From NCBI GenBank assembly GCA_050012355.1, contig JBEKHI010000275.1, positions 1-11,599 of the forward strand: a stretch of 11,599 nucleotides of DNA, written 5' to 3'. The DNA comes from JBEKHI01 sp050012355 (GTDB lineage: Bacteria > Actinomycetota > Actinomycetes > Streptosporangiales > Streptosporangiaceae). Positions 1-6,165 of the stretch are shown in pieces. The position numbers were made by a program, and so were the translations under genes. Under the pieces are notes generated by a model, which was not told where the DNA came from, made no database searches, and worked only from the letters and a program-made list of their open reading frames with translations. The number at the start of each line of letters is the position of its first letter. Within the stretch, counting starts at the first letter, position 1.

Positions 1-209
1 GCCAGGACCACGCCTGGCCACACCTCACCGTCGCGGTGCTTCGTCAGCAGGGTCTCGATGCGGCTGCGCTGGCCCGCGGGCGTGTAGAAGTCCGGCGGGC
101 GCTCCGGGTCCCAGCGGCTCAAGGCTTCGGCATCGCGGCTAAGGTGGGCGGCCAGCGCTTCGGCGTCGCCCGGCTCGATGAGACGGATACTGGTCCGCGG
201 CTCGTTCAT
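1..209 (-). CDS. GNAT family N-acetyltransferase, N-terminal part (cut by window edge)
   Basis: The minus strand reads from ATG at 209 to the window edge, giving about 69 residues beginning MNEPRTSIRLIEPGDAEALA. The opening pattern (a beta strand with basic residues, then IEPGDAEALAAHL and a tryptophan-containing loop SRWDPERP) is typical of the first strand and helix of RimJ/RimL-type GNAT acetyltransferases, which move an acetyl group from acetyl-CoA to an amine on a protein or small molecule. The acetyl-CoA binding motif (R/QxxGxG/A) would lie beyond the window, so catalytic competence cannot be judged. The gene is divergent from the membrane-protein gene at 303, and the 93 bp between them must hold both promoters. 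The substrate is unknown. Confidence 0.7.
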   Translation of the reverse strand, partial: MNEPRTSIRLIEPGDAEALAAHLSRDAEALSRWDPERPPDFYTPAGQRSRIETLLTKHRDGEVWPGVVL

Positions 210-302
210 GACACCTGGCCTCGGTTGCGGGGCATGGCCGTTACCCTAGCTCGGGTTCTGCCGGGCTGGCGGGGCGCCCGGTAACTCGCGAAAGGCCTGG
301 TC

Positions 303-794
303 ATGACGCTTTACCAGCACGTACGCCATCCGCGGATCGCCGCCCGCGCCGCCGACCGCCCGGTGCGGGTCGAAGATTTCCTGCCCCGGGGCAACGCGAT
401 CAACCGGTTCAACACCCGCGTCGCGCTGCTCATCACCCAAGCGGTCGGCAGTATGTGGTGTGCCTACATCTTCGCGCTGTTTGACCTGATCAGCCTGCCA
501 GACGCGATCCACAGCGGTACGTCGGCGATCGTCAGCTGGGTGGCGCAGACCTTTCTGCAGCTGGTGCTCCTCTCGGTGATCATGGTCGGGCAGAACGTCC
601 AGGCGGCCGCCGCCGATAAGCGCGCAGAGGCGACATTTCACGACGCCAGCGCCACCTTGCATGAGATGGCGCATGTCCAAGGCCACCTCGCGGCCCAGGA
701 TGAGCTGCTGACCCGGATCTCCGAGAAGCTCGGTCTTGACCCGGTTCCGGTCATCGACGCACCGCCCGGCGAGGAGCCGCCCGGGCAGGACTAA
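303..794 (+). CDS. Small two-helix membrane protein, DUF1003-like
   Basis: 163 residues. After a polar N-terminal segment of about 40 residues come two hydrophobic stretches, about residues 41-66 (through VGSMWCAYIFALFDLISL) and 74-96 (through FLQLVLLSVIMVGQNVQ). A charged, helix-prone tail follows (AAAADKRAEATFHDASATL), in which acidic and His residues recur. Two adjacent helices, a Gln-Asn pair at the end of the second, then a D-rich amphipathic tail is the general plan of DUF1003 proteins of unknown function. The match is by plan rather than by a confirmed signature. There is no cleavable signal peptide, so it should sit in the cytoplasmic membrane with the tail probably inside. The ATG at 303 has only a weak purine stretch (gaaagg) upstream. 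The stop lies 10 bp before the next start, so the two genes are probably co-transcribed. Function is not known. Confidence 0.7.
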   Translation: MTLYQHVRHPRIAARAADRPVRVEDFLPRGNAINRFNTRVALLITQAVGSMWCAYIFALFDLISLPDAIHSGTSAIVSWVAQTFLQLVLLSVIMVGQNVQAAAADKRAEATFHDASATLHEMAHVQGHLAAQDELLTRISEKLGLDPVPVIDAPPGEEPPGQD

Positions 795-804
795 GCTCCC
801 CCGC

Positions 805-1188
805 ATGACACGCTTGTTCCATGTCAGTTCCGCCGCGAACCGGGAGTCGATCCTTGCCCATGGCCTGGACTGGACCCGGATGGGAGCGGCCCCGGGAATC
901 GCCGGCAGCACCGCGCCCGAGGAGGACGGCGTGTTCTTGTGCCGGAACGAGTTCGAGGTCCGTTTCTTCAGCGGCATGAACAACACCGGCGGCCCCGTCG
1001 ATGTGTGGGCGGTGACGGGCATCGAGGAGGATGAGCTCATCGACAACGGTTCCGGGTTCGGCTACTTCCCCGCCCCGATTCTGGCTGCCCAGGTCACACT
1101 GGCCGACCAGCCCGATCACCCCGGTCCGGGCAAGAAGCAGCCCAAAAAGAGGCGACGAGCCGGCGGTACTTCCGGGCCCTCATCATGA
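805..1188 (+). CDS. Hypothetical protein, possibly ADP-ribosyltransferase-like fold
   Basis: I chose ATG at 805, not an earlier in-frame codon at 736, because 805 follows the upstream stop directly and gives a sensible N-terminus (MTRLFHVSSAANRESILAHG). The product is 127 residues. Visible pattern: an early His-x-Ser (HVSS) on a strand, an Arg-x-Ser-Ile-Leu-x-x-Gly-Leu helix, then GVFLCRNE, and later a VDVWAVTG strand. The order H-x-S/T, R-x-x-x-I-L-x-x-G-L, G-(I/V)-(Y/F)-L recalls KptA/DarT-type and related ADP-ribosyltransferase-like folds, in which His and Arg contact NAD. No clear catalytic Glu motif can be assigned, so this is a suggestion only. The C-terminus (PGKKQPKKRRRAGG) is a short basic tail. 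It starts 10 bp after the membrane protein, implying an operon. Alternative: an unrelated small conserved actinobacterial protein. Confidence 0.6.
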   Translation: MTRLFHVSSAANRESILAHGLDWTRMGAAPGIAGSTAPEEDGVFLCRNEFEVRFFSGMNNTGGPVDVWAVTGIEEDELIDNGSGFGYFPAPILAAQVTLADQPDHPGPGKKQPKKRRRAGGTSGPSS

Positions 1189-1238
1189 CCCCGTCCGCAT
1201 TACCTACCGATCATGTCGTAAATTGCGCAGAGGAAGGT

Positions 1239-1257
1239 AACCGTGCTAAGCACGGTT
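1239..1257. promoter_or_regulatory. Perfect 19-bp palindrome upstream of peroxiredoxin gene (operator-like)
   Basis: aaccgtgctaagcacggtt has 9-bp arms around one central base. It lies 25 bp upstream of the peroxiredoxin start and 50 bp after the preceding gene. Its near-continuous symmetry and its position suit a binding site for a dimeric repressor. It could also fold as an RNA hairpin with a 3-nt loop, but there is no T-run after it to make it a terminator. Which regulator would bind cannot be told. Confidence 0.45.
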
Positions 1258-1282
1258 CTTGGATACCAAGGGAGGGAAGACC

Positions 1283-1939
1283 ATGCCACTGACAATCGGT
1301 GATACTGCACCGGACTTCGAGGCTGAGACGAGCCAGGGACCGATCCACTTCTACGACTGGCTCGGGGATTCCTGGGCGGTCCTGTTCTCGCACCCCAAGG
1401 ACTTCACCCCGATTTGCACCACCGAGCTTGGCTACATGGCCAAGATCAAGCCCGAGTTCGACACCCGCGGCGTGAAGATCATCGGCCTGTCGGTCGACTC
1501 CACCGGAGACCATGAGCGGTGGGCGGCCGACATCGCCGAGACCCAGGGCACGGCGCCGAACTATCCCCTCATCGCTGACCACGACTTCAAGGTGGCCAAG
1601 CTGTACGGGATGCTGCCTGCCGACGTTTCTGGCGACCCCAAGTCGCGCACTCCCGCGGACAACCAGACCGTGCGGAATGTGTTCGTGATCGGCCCGGACA
1701 AGAAGATCAAGCTGGTCCTCGTCTACCCGATGACGACCGGCCGCAACTTCGACGAGGTGCTGCGGGTGGTTGACTCGCTGCAGCTGACGGCCAAGCACAA
1801 GGTGGCCACGCCCGCCAACTGGCAGCAGGGCGACGACGTCGTCATCGCCGGCTCGGTCTCCAACGACCAGGCCAAGGAGATCTTCGGCGAGTGGGAAGAG
1901 CCCAAGCCGTACATCCGGATCGTGCCTCAGCCCAGCTGA
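1283..1939 (+). CDS. 1-Cys peroxiredoxin (Prx6/AhpC-TSA family)
   Basis: Thiol peroxidase that reduces hydrogen peroxide, organic peroxides or peroxynitrite in the cytoplasm. 218 residues from ATG 1283, chosen over an in-frame codon at 1259 because GGAGGG lies a few bases upstream of 1283. The active site is PKDFTPICTTE (residues 38-48): Pro38, Thr42 and peroxidatic Cys45 form the universal PxxxTxxC motif, and the conserved Arg is in TVRNVFVIGPD. Cys45 is the only cysteine in the protein, so it works by the 1-Cys mechanism and needs an external thiol (mycothiol or a thioredoxin-like donor in actinobacteria). The long C-terminal domain (WQQGDDVVIAG, then EEPKPYIRIVPQP) is the Prx6 dimerisation region, and the length fits that class. 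It is a single-gene unit with a palindrome upstream and a strong hairpin downstream. Confidence 0.95.
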   Translation: MPLTIGDTAPDFEAETSQGPIHFYDWLGDSWAVLFSHPKDFTPICTTELGYMAKIKPEFDTRGVKIIGLSVDSTGDHERWAADIAETQGTAPNYPLIADHDFKVAKLYGMLPADVSGDPKSRTPADNQTVRNVFVIGPDKKIKLVLVYPMTTGRNFDEVLRVVDSLQLTAKHKVATPANWQQGDDVVIAGSVSNDQAKEIFGEWEEPKPYIRIVPQPS

Positions 1940-1957
1940 GCCTGCGGACCACACTGC

Positions 1958-1991
1958 GAGCCGCCGACCCTCACCGGAGGGTCGGCGGCTC
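1958..1991 (+). terminator. Strong hairpin terminator after peroxiredoxin gene
   Basis: gagccgccgaccct and its exact reverse complement form a 14-bp stem, extendable to 15 bp by one C-G pair around the tetraloop accg. It begins 18 bp after the peroxiredoxin stop. There is no long T-run, as is common for terminators in GC-rich actinobacteria. Confidence 0.8.
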
Positions 1992-2050
1992 CGTGTTGTG
2001 GCCGCCGCAGCCGATGAAGCATTCTTTCCTTGTGGCGGCATCTGCGGTGA

Positions 2051-3307
2051 ATGGTGGTGGCTGTGAGCGAGCTTAAGGTCGAGGCCGAGCCAGCTGAGGT
2101 CGGGCTGGACGCGGACAGGCTGAGCCGGATCGACCGGCGCCTGGCGCACTACGTCGACGAGGGTCTGCTGGCGGGCTGGCTGGTCACGGTGAGCAGGCAC
2201 GGACGCCTGGCGCATGTGTCCTGCCGGGGGTCTCGCGACCTGGAGGCTGGACTCCCGGTGGAGACCGACACGCTGTGGCGGCTGTACTCCATGACCAAGC
2301 CGATCACCTCGGTGGCCGCGATGATGCTGTACGAGGAGGGCGCGTTCGAGCTCACCGATCCGGTCAGCGAGTTCATCCCGTCCTTCGCCGACGCGCGCGT
2401 ATACGCTGGCGGCTCGGATCTGCGGCCGGTTACGGTTCCCGCTACCGAGCCAGTGCGGATCTGGCACCTGCTCACGCACACCGCTGGCCTGACCTACGGC
2501 TTCCACCGGGTGCACCCGGCCGATGCCCTGCACCGGGCAGCCGGTTTCGAATGGGGATGGCCGCCGGGAACGGACCTGGCTCGCGCGTGCGACATCTGGG
2601 CGGGCATCCCGCTGGTGTTCCAGCCCGGCTCGGAATGGAACTACTCAGTCGCGACCGACGTCCTGGGCCGGGTGGTCGAGGTCGCCTCCGGACAGCGCCT
2701 GGATGAGTTTCTCGCCACCCGCATCTTCGGTCCGCTCGGAATGACCGATACCGGGTTCTACGTCCCGGACGAGCGACTGTCCCGGCTGGCGGCGCTGTAC
2801 ACGCGCGGCACCGACGGCCAGGCGGCCCGGCTCGATGCCCTCGGCGAGGGGGCCCGCAAGCCGCCAGAGATGCTCAGCGGTGGCGGCGGCCTGGTCTCGA
2901 CGGCTGGTGATTACCACCAGTTCACCCAGATGCTGCTGCCCCGCCCGGACAGCCCGGGCGGGGAGCTAGACGGCGTGCGGCTGCTCAGCCCGCGCACGGT
3001 CAGCTACATGGCGCGGAACCACCTTCCCGGCGGCGCTGACCTGGAGACGTTCGGCAGGCCGCTGTTCGCCGAAGCACCGTTCCGCGGGGTCGGCTTCGGT
3101 CTGGGGATGGCGGTGGTCATCGACCCGGTGCCGGGCAAGGTCGTCTGTTCGGCCGGTGAACTGTCCTGGGGCGGCGCGGCGAGCACCGCGTTCTGGATCG
3201 ATCCGGCCGAAGAGCTGACGGTTTCGTTTTTCACCCAGCTGCTTCCGTCGAGCACATATCCGATCCGGTCGCAGCTGCGGCAGCTTGTCTACCAGTCGCT
3301 GCGTTAA
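2051..3307 (+). CDS. Serine hydrolase, class C beta-lactamase-like (EstB/DUF-type esterase)
   Basis: 418 residues. It contains the serine beta-lactamase/PBP fold signature SMTK at residues 80-83 (Ser80 nucleophile, Lys83 base), preceded by TLWRLY and followed by PITSVAAMMLYEEG. The second catalytic element is the tyrosine in EWNYSV (Tyr198). The family marker LLTHTAGLTYG lies at 140-150, and the C-terminal part has GGGGLVSTAGDY and SWGGAASTAFWIDP, the counterpart of the KTG strand. There is no signal peptide, so it is likely a cytoplasmic esterase or peptidase rather than a resistance beta-lactamase; class C enzymes that destroy drugs are exported. ATG 2051 is used; GTG at 2063 is an alternative because upstream ribosome-binding sequence is weak for both. 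The substrate is unknown. Its 3' end is overlapped antisense by the roadblock gene from the right. Confidence 0.9.
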   Translation: MVVAVSELKVEAEPAEVGLDADRLSRIDRRLAHYVDEGLLAGWLVTVSRHGRLAHVSCRGSRDLEAGLPVETDTLWRLYSMTKPITSVAAMMLYEEGAFELTDPVSEFIPSFADARVYAGGSDLRPVTVPATEPVRIWHLLTHTAGLTYGFHRVHPADALHRAAGFEWGWPPGTDLARACDIWAGIPLVFQPGSEWNYSVATDVLGRVVEVASGQRLDEFLATRIFGPLGMTDTGFYVPDERLSRLAALYTRGTDGQAARLDALGEGARKPPEMLSGGGGLVSTAGDYHQFTQMLLPRPDSPGGELDGVRLLSPRTVSYMARNHLPGGADLETFGRPLFAEAPFRGVGFGLGMAVVIDPVPGKVVCSAGELSWGGAASTAFWIDPAEELTVSFFTQLLPSSTYPIRSQLRQLVYQSLR

Positions 3308-3694
3308 AAGCGTCGTCTGGCGGGAAGGAGCATCCGCGAGGAGCGCTCCGATGGCATCCAGGGTGACCTGCGACTCGCGATGCAGCCGACTGACATCCAG
3401 ACCCTCATCTCCGATGAGAACCAGGACCGCCCGGGCACCGATCGCGTAGATCACCACATGGCCGTGGCTGCTCCTGGTCATGGCTTCACGCAACGTGCCC
3501 TGGCCAACCTCGCTGGACATTCGCTGCGCGAGCGCCAGCCAGGTAGCCGACAGTGCGGCGAGATTCTCCGGATTAACACCACCGGTATCCTCCTTGACGA
3601 TCAGGCCATCACGGCTCGCCACGGCCGTCCCGGTGATCCCGGTTACTCTGTCCTGCAGTGCACGCATCTCCGCGAGCAGTGGATCCTCATTCAC
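2966..3694 (-). CDS. Roadblock/LC7 domain protein (MglB-like), reading frame extended antisense into hydrolase gene
   Basis: It starts at GTG 3694 behind a strong GGGAGGGAGG site. Residues 1-125 are a full roadblock/LC7 domain: MRALQDRVTGITGTAVASRDG, then LSATWLALAQRMSSEVGQG, VVIYAIGARAVLVLIGDEGL and LHRESQVTLDAIGALL. Such proteins are dimeric regulators, usually partners of small Ras-like (MglA/CvnD) GTPases, and act in the cytoplasm. The open frame then continues for about 110 residues of Arg/Pro/Gln-rich, low-plausibility sequence to 2966, entirely antisense to the hydrolase. In the +1 frame a TAA occurs at 3304-3306, sharing TTAA with the hydrolase stop and giving a normal length of about 129 residues. 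I therefore suspect a one-base indel near 3307-3340 and believe only about 3304-3694 is functional. It is the last gene of a minus-strand operon, 34 bp after the PATAN gene. Confidence 0.85.
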   Translation of the reverse strand: MNEDPLLAEMRALQDRVTGITGTAVASRDGLIVKEDTGGVNPENLAALSATWLALAQRMSSEVGQGTLREAMTRSSHGHVVIYAIGARAVLVLIGDEGLDVSRLHRESQVTLDAIGALLADAPSRQTTLLTQRLVDKLPQLRPDRICARRKQLGEKRNRQLFGRIDPERGARRAAPGQFTGRTDDLARHRVDDHRHPQTEADPAERCFGEQRPAERLQVSAAGKVVPRHVADRARAEQPHAV

Positions 3695-3728
3695 GCGGGC
3701 CCCTCCCTCCCTTGTGATCTACCACGCC

Positions 3729-4517
3729 CTACCGGGCCTTGGTACTTCCTGGCGTTCGCGGCCGGAGCATCGCGGACGTGTCTCCGCGGGGCGCCGGTTT
3801 ACTACGTTGCGGCAATCCCGGGGCTCGCTCTCTCGATGCCGACGGCTCACCGCGTGAGCTGGTGACGACGACCAGATCGTCGGCACGCATCCTGGTGAGC
3901 AGCAGCAACGTCGCGAACAGGCCGCGACCTAGCGCGAACGCCAGGTCGCGTGCGGTTCGCCGGCCGTCAGCCAGCGCCAGAATGTCATCCGCGCCCTTCC
4001 GTGCGGCTCGGGGCGCGGCCGCGATCCGGTCACCAGTGCTGATCGCCGGTTCAGGGAATGCGGCGAGCACCTGGGCGCGTCGCGTCGACTCGGCGAGCAG
4101 CCAGCCGGGCTTCGATGGCGGATCCAGCGGCAGCAGACAGTCCACCGGACCTTCTTCGGTGCCGCAGCCGTCGATCGTTCCGTTGACTAGAGCGAACACG
4201 CAGTCCGCGAGCGTGATCCGCAGCAACGCCTCCAGTTCGCCCGCCCCGGTCAACTCGCGAGCAACAAGCTCCGCGGTCATCGGGCGGCCGGCCATCGCCG
4301 AAGCCGCGAACGCCTCGTCCCAGTCTTTCTCCGAGATCACCCGGGAGCGGAGCAGGATGGCCTCCAGGCCAGGGGCACCTGGTGTTTCACAGGCAGCGAT
4401 GCCACCGCCCGCGAGGTATATCGTCCCGCCGGGGTCGCCCGCCACCCGGAGGACGCCGGAGAACTTGGTAGCCGAGCACTTCTTCAGCGCTTCATCGAGC
4501 AGCCCGCTGGTGTCCAT
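3729..4517 (-). CDS. PATAN/DUF4388-type regulatory protein
   Basis: 262 residues starting MDTSGLLDEALKKCSATKFS. The N-terminal half reads as a PATAN/DUF4388-like module: KFSGVLRVAGDPGGTIYLAGG, GIAACETPGAPGLEAILLRS, then VISEKDWDEAF, a pattern of beta strands that present small residues, followed by helices. PATAN was named for response regulators such as PatA and is thought to mediate protein-protein contacts. The middle (about 150-210) contains DDILALADGRRTARDLAFAL, a winged-helix-like segment seen in related actinobacterial proteins. The C-terminus after about 220 is Arg/Ser/Pro-rich and probably disordered. No receiver domain or membrane segment is visible. The start lies 2 bp after the stop of the upstream roadblock-like gene, so translation is probably coupled. 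Likely role: an adaptor linking the roadblock proteins to an unknown output. Confidence 0.75.
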   Translation of the reverse strand: MDTSGLLDEALKKCSATKFSGVLRVAGDPGGTIYLAGGGIAACETPGAPGLEAILLRSRVISEKDWDEAFAASAMAGRPMTAELVARELTGAGELEALLRITLADCVFALVNGTIDGCGTEEGPVDCLLPLDPPSKPGWLLAESTRRAQVLAAFPEPAISTGDRIAAAPRAARKGADDILALADGRRTARDLAFALGRGLFATLLLLTRMRADDLVVVTSSRGEPSASRERAPGLPQRSKPAPRGDTSAMLRPRTPGSTKAR

Positions 4518-4519
4518 CG

Positions 4520-4876
4520 CTATGCCAGCACCGCGGGAGCTAGGCGGCCGACATGCAGCGAGGCGAGAGCGACGTTGGACTTGCTCCGTTCCAGGTCGAC
4601 GAACAGCAGCAAGCCTTCGCCCGGCTGGGTACGTAGCACCCTGGACAGCTGCAGCCGGGTATCGGTGACGGTGACGATCTCGTCAAGGTCCCCCGTTCCT
4701 GGCGTGTTCCTGGCGGCCCTGACTTCCTCGGCGATACACGCCGCGGCCGCGGACAGATCGATACTGACCTTGCCGGCCGACCGGACGATCATGCCGGTCG
4801 CGATGTCGATCAGCGCCGCGATACGGACACCCTCCACCGCCAGAACGTCGTGGAGTGACTCATGCAGGCTGGGCAT
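4520..4876 (-). CDS. Roadblock/LC7-like protein, first gene of minus-strand operon
   Basis: 118 residues from ATG 4876 (MPSLHESLHDVLAVEGVRIA). I prefer this to GTG 4894 because GGAGGAAGGGAG lies just before 4876. It has a compact alpha-beta pattern: an N-terminal helix, a strand-turn RIAALIDIATGMIVRSAG, helix DLSAAAACIAEEVRAAR, strands DEIVTVTDTRLQLSRVL and GLLLFVDLERSKSNVALAS. It aligns along its whole length with the divergently transcribed protein at 5127, sharing VEG/IEG, the SGM-like turn, D-L-x-x-A-A-A, and a DL/LDRSK-x-N-x-ALA tail. This establishes the two as paralogues of one roadblock-related family. It starts the three-gene operon with the PATAN and roadblock genes. Probably a cytoplasmic dimer; partner unknown. 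Confidence 0.8.
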   Translation of the reverse strand: MPSLHESLHDVLAVEGVRIAALIDIATGMIVRSAGKVSIDLSAAAACIAEEVRAARNTPGTGDLDEIVTVTDTRLQLSRVLRTQPGEGLLLFVDLERSKSNVALASLHVGRLAPAVLA

Positions 4877-4893
4877 AACTCCCTTCCTCCCCA

Positions 4894-4909
4894 CGGCACC
4901 CAGGTGCCG
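4894..4909. promoter_or_regulatory. Short palindrome in leader of the minus-strand roadblock operon
   Basis: cggcacc and ggtgccg face each other across 2 bp, 18 bp upstream of the start at 4876. It could be an operator, or a small leader hairpin close to the ribosome site. No -10/-35 pair could be assigned convincingly in the 250-bp divergent spacer. Confidence 0.3.
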
Positions 4910-5088
4910 ATTCCAGAGCTATGCCGCGCGGCCCGGTGGAGCCATCCGCCCTTGCGGTGCCCGGGCGGAATCTCCAGAGTCACATGAAGCCGATACTGAC
5001 ATGAAGAAGACATCTAGCCAACCACGCCAATATATAGGTTTTCGCACCAACATGAGATAAACGTCGTTACTCTCGGCTCAGGGATCGC

Positions 5089-5103
5089 AGCGCGACACGC
5101 GCT
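5089..5103. promoter_or_regulatory. Short inverted repeat upstream of the divergent roadblock paralogue
   Basis: agcgcg, spacer aca, cgcgct: a perfect 6-bp inverted repeat 23 bp upstream of the GTG at 5127 and just before its GGGAGGGG ribosome site. It may be an operator or leader hairpin. Such GC-rich repeats also occur by chance in this genome, so confidence is low. Confidence 0.25.
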
Positions 5104-5126
5104 ACCACACTGGGAGGGGACAGTAC

Positions 5127-5498
5127 GTGAATATCGAGACAGCTCTCAAGGAAGCGATGTCCATCGAGGGGGCGCTCGGGGTCGCGCTCGTCGACTGGGG
5201 CAGCGGGATGGCCCTCGGCACGCTCGGGGGCGGCAAGTACCTCGACCTCGACCTCGCCGCGGCCGGCAACACCGAAGTGATCCGGGCCAAGGTGCGCACC
5301 CTGGAATCGCTGCGTCTCAACGACAGCGTCGAGGACATCCTGATCAGCCTCACCGCGCAGTACCACCTGATCCGGCTGCTGAGCAGGGCCGACGGTACGC
5401 AGAACCTGTTCCTCTACCTCGTGCTCGACCGTAGCAAGGCGAACCTCGCCTTGGCGCGTCACCACCTGAAGCGGATCGAGAACGAACTAGAGGTCTGA
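5127..5498 (+). CDS. Roadblock/LC7-like protein, divergent paralogue
   Basis: 123 residues from GTG 5127, which has GGGAGGGG about 8 bp upstream. Sequence order: N-terminal helix (IETALKEAMSIEGALG), strand ALVDWGSGMALGTLGGG, helix DLDLAAAGNTEVIRAKVRTL, strands VEDILISLTAQYHLIRLL and LFLYLVLDRSKANLALAR, and a last helix. Full-length similarity to the protein at 4520-4876 is clear by eye, for example SGM, D-L-x-x-A-A and L-D-R-S-K-x-N-x-A-L-A. It is transcribed away from the operon that holds its paralogue, across a shared 250-bp spacer, so the two units are probably co-regulated. It ends in a hairpin terminator. It may form homo- or heterodimers with the paralogue; this is inference. Confidence 0.8.
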   Translation: MNIETALKEAMSIEGALGVALVDWGSGMALGTLGGGKYLDLDLAAAGNTEVIRAKVRTLESLRLNDSVEDILISLTAQYHLIRLLSRADGTQNLFLYLVLDRSKANLALARHHLKRIENELEV

Positions 5499-5511
5499 AT
5501 TACTCCCGGCA

Positions 5512-5548
5512 CGACGAGCGCGACAGTCACATGCCTGTCGCGCCGTCG
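5512..5548 (+). terminator. Hairpin terminator after the divergent roadblock paralogue
   Basis: cgacg(a)gcgcgacag pairs with ctgtcgcgccgtcg, giving 14 base pairs with one bulged A and an 8-nt loop. It begins 14 bp after the stop at 5498. No T-run follows, as is usual here. Confidence 0.7.
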
Positions 5549-5557
5549 GTCCCGAGG

Positions 5558-5752
5558 CTAGCCAAGGCCGCCTGAGCTCTGGATGTGCGCCTCTTGGGCG
5601 GTGACCGTCTCGGCCTTCCGCCTACGCACCGTTTCCCCGGTGGCCAGCAGCCCTGCTTCGATGGTGAATGCCCTCAGCCCGGCGCGGGCGTCCGCGCGCC
5701 GGTTCTCGCGGCATAGCCGATCTGCTGCCGCGCCCGCGGCCCACCGCGTGCA
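5558..5752 (-). pseudogene. C-terminal remnant of a LuxR-family STAND ATPase regulator
   Basis: The minus frame from 5752 to a TAG at 5558-5560 encodes 65 residues without its own start. It contains ADARAGLRAFTIEAG, LLATGETVRRRK and TAQEAHI. In large ATP-dependent LuxR regulators, a stretch of the kind L-R-A...A-R-x-E-L-x-A-T-G-E-x-V-R-R-R...L-T-x-Q-E-x-x-I immediately precedes the C-terminal LuxR helix-turn-helix. Here the helix segment between LRA and LLATGE is shortened and the helix-turn-helix itself is gone (QSSGGLG then stop). Together with the N-terminal remnant at 6166-6261 in the same orientation, this marks the two ends of one decayed regulator gene whose several-hundred-residue ATPase and TPR middle has been lost. 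Confidence 0.55.
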
Positions 5753-5814
5753 CTGGTGATGGTTATGGTGCTAACGGTTCAGGTGTTGCTGGTGTGATCT
5801 CCTGACTGGTGCCC

Positions 5815-6117
5815 CGTTGCTGGTGGGTGCTGCATTACCGAGACCGGAAAGTCCTCCACCTCGGCTGGGCGCGGCAGCCGGCCCGAACCCGCTGACGGCC
5901 AGCTGACTTCTCCCGGCTTAGCGCACATTCCCCGTCCGCAATGCCCGGATATGCCCGGCAGCCAGGGTGCACCAACCCGGGAGAAGATGCCTCCGCACAG
6001 CACCGCACACGGCAGCGGCACGCCACCACCCGCAGCCCGCGCCACTTTCACGCCACCGCGACCATCCCCCCGGGATGAACCAGGCTTTGCTAGGTAGTGC
6101 AGCACCCACCAGGAACG
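5815..6117. mobile_element. 303-bp segment with 28-bp terminal inverted repeats (MITE-like or IS remnant)
   Basis: The plus-strand segment 5815-5842 and the reverse complement of 6090-6117 match at 25 of 28 positions, sharing the uninterrupted core ctggtgggtgctgca. The interior is about 247 bp with no convincing coding content; it also holds a smaller inverted pair (5907-5916 with 5977-5986) and a tandem atgcccgg. Size and termini suit a miniature inverted-repeat element or an internally deleted insertion sequence. It lies between the N- and C-terminal remnants of the LuxR regulator. No target-site duplication could be recognised at either edge, so the true ends may differ by a few bases. Confidence 0.5.
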
Positions 6118-6165
6118 CTCCGCTGCCGCGTCGCGGCTGGACGATGCAGGCCGCTTGGCTGCTCC

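Noticed and set aside
246..1046. 266-residue minus-strand open frame
   Set aside because: Antisense to the two small plus-strand genes, low-complexity composition, no ribosome site.
1211..2533. 440-residue minus-strand open frame
   Set aside because: Antisense shadow of the peroxiredoxin and hydrolase genes; Arg/Gly/His-rich, no family resemblance, and both sense genes have clear motifs.
3739..4668. 309-residue plus-strand open frame
   Set aside because: Ser/Ala/Arg-rich antisense of the PATAN and roadblock genes.
5779..6165. Rest of the open frame after the LuxR N-terminal remnant as a real protein
   Set aside because: After KRLLQ the residues are Ser/Arg/Gly-rich with no ATPase motif and they run through the inverted-repeat element; best read as open by chance in GC-rich DNA.
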